Below, one piece after another: positions 16,190-16,260 of a stretch of DNA of 16,260 nt (position 1 is the stretch's first letter; each line of letters begins with the position of its first letter). The stretch is from contig CAMWNY010000015.1 of NCBI GenBank assembly GCA_947175775.1, positions 1-16,260 on the forward strand, written 5' to 3'. The notes below the pieces were generated by a model. The model did no database searches. It worked only from the letters and a program-made list of their open reading frames with translations, and was not told where the DNA came from. Source of the DNA: an uncultured Lachnospiraceae bacterium. Lineage in GTDB: Bacteria; Bacillota; Clostridia; Lachnospirales; Lachnospiraceae. The translations under genes were made by a program, and so were the position numbers.

Positions 16190-16260
16190 CTGTCTCTTAT
16201 AAACATATCACCCAGCCGACGAAACTCCTTTTGTAGATCTCGGTGGTCGCCGTATCATTA
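16190..16260 (-). other. Residual Illumina Nextera sequencing adapter (not genomic)
   Basis: Compared from memory with the standard Nextera i5-side adapter, the plus strand gives, in order: the Tn5 mosaic end beginning CTGTCTCTTATA (16190-16208, 17 of 19 matching); the rest of the read-1 adapter ending GCCGACGA (16209-16222, 11 of 14); an eight-base i5 index AACTCCTT (16223-16230), one base from the complement of N507/S507 (TACTCCTT); and the P5 flow-cell sequence (16231-16259, 28 of 29). One extra base follows. The order and spacing equal a full library end, so this is untrimmed adapter at a contig end, with mismatches consistent with low-quality read tails. Confidence 0.96.

Noticed and set aside
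16200..16206. ATG at 16206 as the start of the glycosyltransferase
   Set aside because: The codon is inside the Nextera mosaic-end sequence; the real start is off the contig.

Overview
The window looks like the end of a draft contig from a Gram-positive gut anaerobe of the Clostridia, most likely a Lachnospiraceae member. Supporting signs are moderately AT-rich DNA, strong AGGAG-type ribosome binding sites, signal peptides ending in the PTTAFAA/PMTAFAS style common in that family, and large Ig-like (Big_2) secreted proteins. This placement is inference; there is no rRNA or other marker gene.

Layout. Bases 1-571 (minus) hold the first 190 codons of a polytopic membrane protein that runs off the left edge, possibly the sensor part of a GHKL-type histidine kinase. 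A 340-base divergent intergenic region with one good promoter in each direction follows. Bases 912-1457 (plus) encode an orphan Uma2-family (PD-(D/E)XK fold) protein. Uma2 and the next gene converge on a long hairpin at 1516-1550. Bases 1590-12818 (minus), about 69% of the window, are one uninterrupted gene for a 3742-residue secreted protein: signal peptide, glutamate-rich acidic segment, a stalk of MBG/Big_2/Fn3-like beta domains, then about 18 degenerate copies of a roughly 95-residue module resembling the bacterial pre-peptidase C-terminal (PPC) domain. Upstream of it, in the same direction, lies a second secreted Ig-like protein of 692 residues (13200-15278) with a near-ideal promoter and ribosome binding site and its own terminator. 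Upstream of that is the C-terminal part of a membrane-anchored family 2 glycosyltransferase (15406-16189).

The last 71 bases (16190-16260) are not genomic: they match, with a few mismatches, a complete Illumina Nextera adapter (mosaic end, read-1 adapter, an i5 index closest to N507/S507, P5 sequence). The glycosyltransferase is therefore cut by a contig end, and the ATG at 16206 lies in adapter.

How the parts may work together: the right three quarters form a cell-surface locus, a polyprenyl-phosphate-type glycosyltransferase followed by two exported, probably fibrous or coat-forming proteins. Each protein gene has its own promoter, and a 10-base motif (AATTGTACAC) recurs upstream of both. 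Neither protein shows a recognisable wall anchor. I found no mobile element, CRISPR array, tRNA or rRNA. The strongest candidate for something undescribed is the giant protein with its 18-module array.
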